From the NCBI GenBank assembly GCA_029863355.1, contig JAOTVO010000157.1:1-6365 (forward strand): a stretch of DNA of 6,365 bases. Direction: 5' to 3'. This stretch comes from Candidatus Krumholzibacteriia bacterium. Lineage in GTDB: Bacteria > Krumholzibacteriota > Krumholzibacteria > WVZY01 > JAKEHA01. How positions within the stretch are numbered: position 1 is the stretch's first letter; every line of letters starts with the position of its first letter. The notes beneath the pieces were generated by a model. The model had not been told where the DNA came from and did not search any database. It saw only the letters and a program-made list of their open reading frames with translations. Below are positions 6,236 through 6,365 of this stretch, one piece after another. Both the position numbers and the translations under genes were made by a program.

Positions 6236-6365
6236 ACTCCGCTGCGCTGATCAGCTTGCGGGCGACATGGACGGCGGAAATGGCGTCGTCGGCATAGCCG
6301 TCGGCGCCGATCTCCGCCGCAAAGCTCTCGGTGACGGGCGCACCGCCGACGAGCACCTTCACCTT
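6234..6365 (-). CDS. Corrinoid (cobalamin-binding) methyl-acceptor protein, C-terminal 43 residues
   Basis: Partial gene whose 5' part lies beyond the right edge. The translation ends with KVKVLVGGAPVTESFAAEIG followed by ADGYADDAISAVHVARKLIS and a short AAE tail. The VLVGGAPV-T-x-x-F-A-x-x-IGADGYA-x-DA pattern is the C-terminal part of the B12-binding Rossmann-like domain in MtbC/MttC/MtmC-type and MetH-like corrinoid proteins. The protein would accept the methyl group from the substrate-specific methyltransferase and pass it on to a second methyltransferase (to tetrahydrofolate in bacteria, if the usual scheme holds). The stop is 12 bases from the MttB-like start, so they form an operon with the corrinoid gene first. 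The His-containing cobalt-ligand motif (DxHxxG) would be upstream and is not visible. Confidence 0.88.
   Translation of the reverse strand, partial: KVKVLVGGAPVTESFAAEIGADGYADDAISAVHVARKLISAAE

Overview
The window is GC-rich, gene-dense bacterial DNA with tight spacing. Its coding style and gene content (alkaline phosphatase-superfamily hydrolase, PAPS-type sulfotransferase, MttB-like methyltransferase with a corrinoid protein) resemble environmental Gram-negative lineages, such as uncultured deltaproteobacterial, Binatia-like or planctomycete-like groups. This taxonomic guess is an inference; there is no rRNA or other marker gene to test it. No mobile element, tRNA, CRISPR array or long non-coding stretch is visible.

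Layout. (1) Positions 6-3351, plus strand: a run of four closely spaced genes. They are the C-terminal part of an alkaline phosphatase/phosphodiesterase-superfamily protein, a 66-residue ribbon-helix-helix-like small protein, a membrane protein of unrecognised family with a soluble domain between membrane segments, and a short P-loop sulfotransferase-like protein. Gaps of 15-29 bases suggest one operon. (2) 3352-3560: a short non-coding gap. (3) 3561-4694, plus strand: a complete fold-III PLP decarboxylase with all the hallmarks of ornithine decarboxylase. (4) 4717-4744: a perfect 12-bp hairpin between convergent genes, probably a bidirectional terminator. (5) 4761-6365, minus strand: an MttB-family methyltransferase preceded by the C-terminus of a cobalamin-binding corrinoid protein, the usual pair for demethylating a methylated amine.

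How the genes work together. The minus-strand pair would take a methyl group from a tertiary or quaternary amine onto a protein-bound corrinoid. The decarboxylase would make putrescine (or cadaverine), entering polyamine synthesis. The first four genes look like a cell-envelope or surface-modification module (phospho-ester and sulfo-group chemistry beside a membrane protein), but their substrate cannot be read from sequence.

The points most worth a second look are the in-frame stop immediately before the phosphatase fragment, which lacks the N-terminal catalytic part of its family; the conserved-looking but unexplained small protein and membrane protein; and the MttB homologue that has no amber codon.
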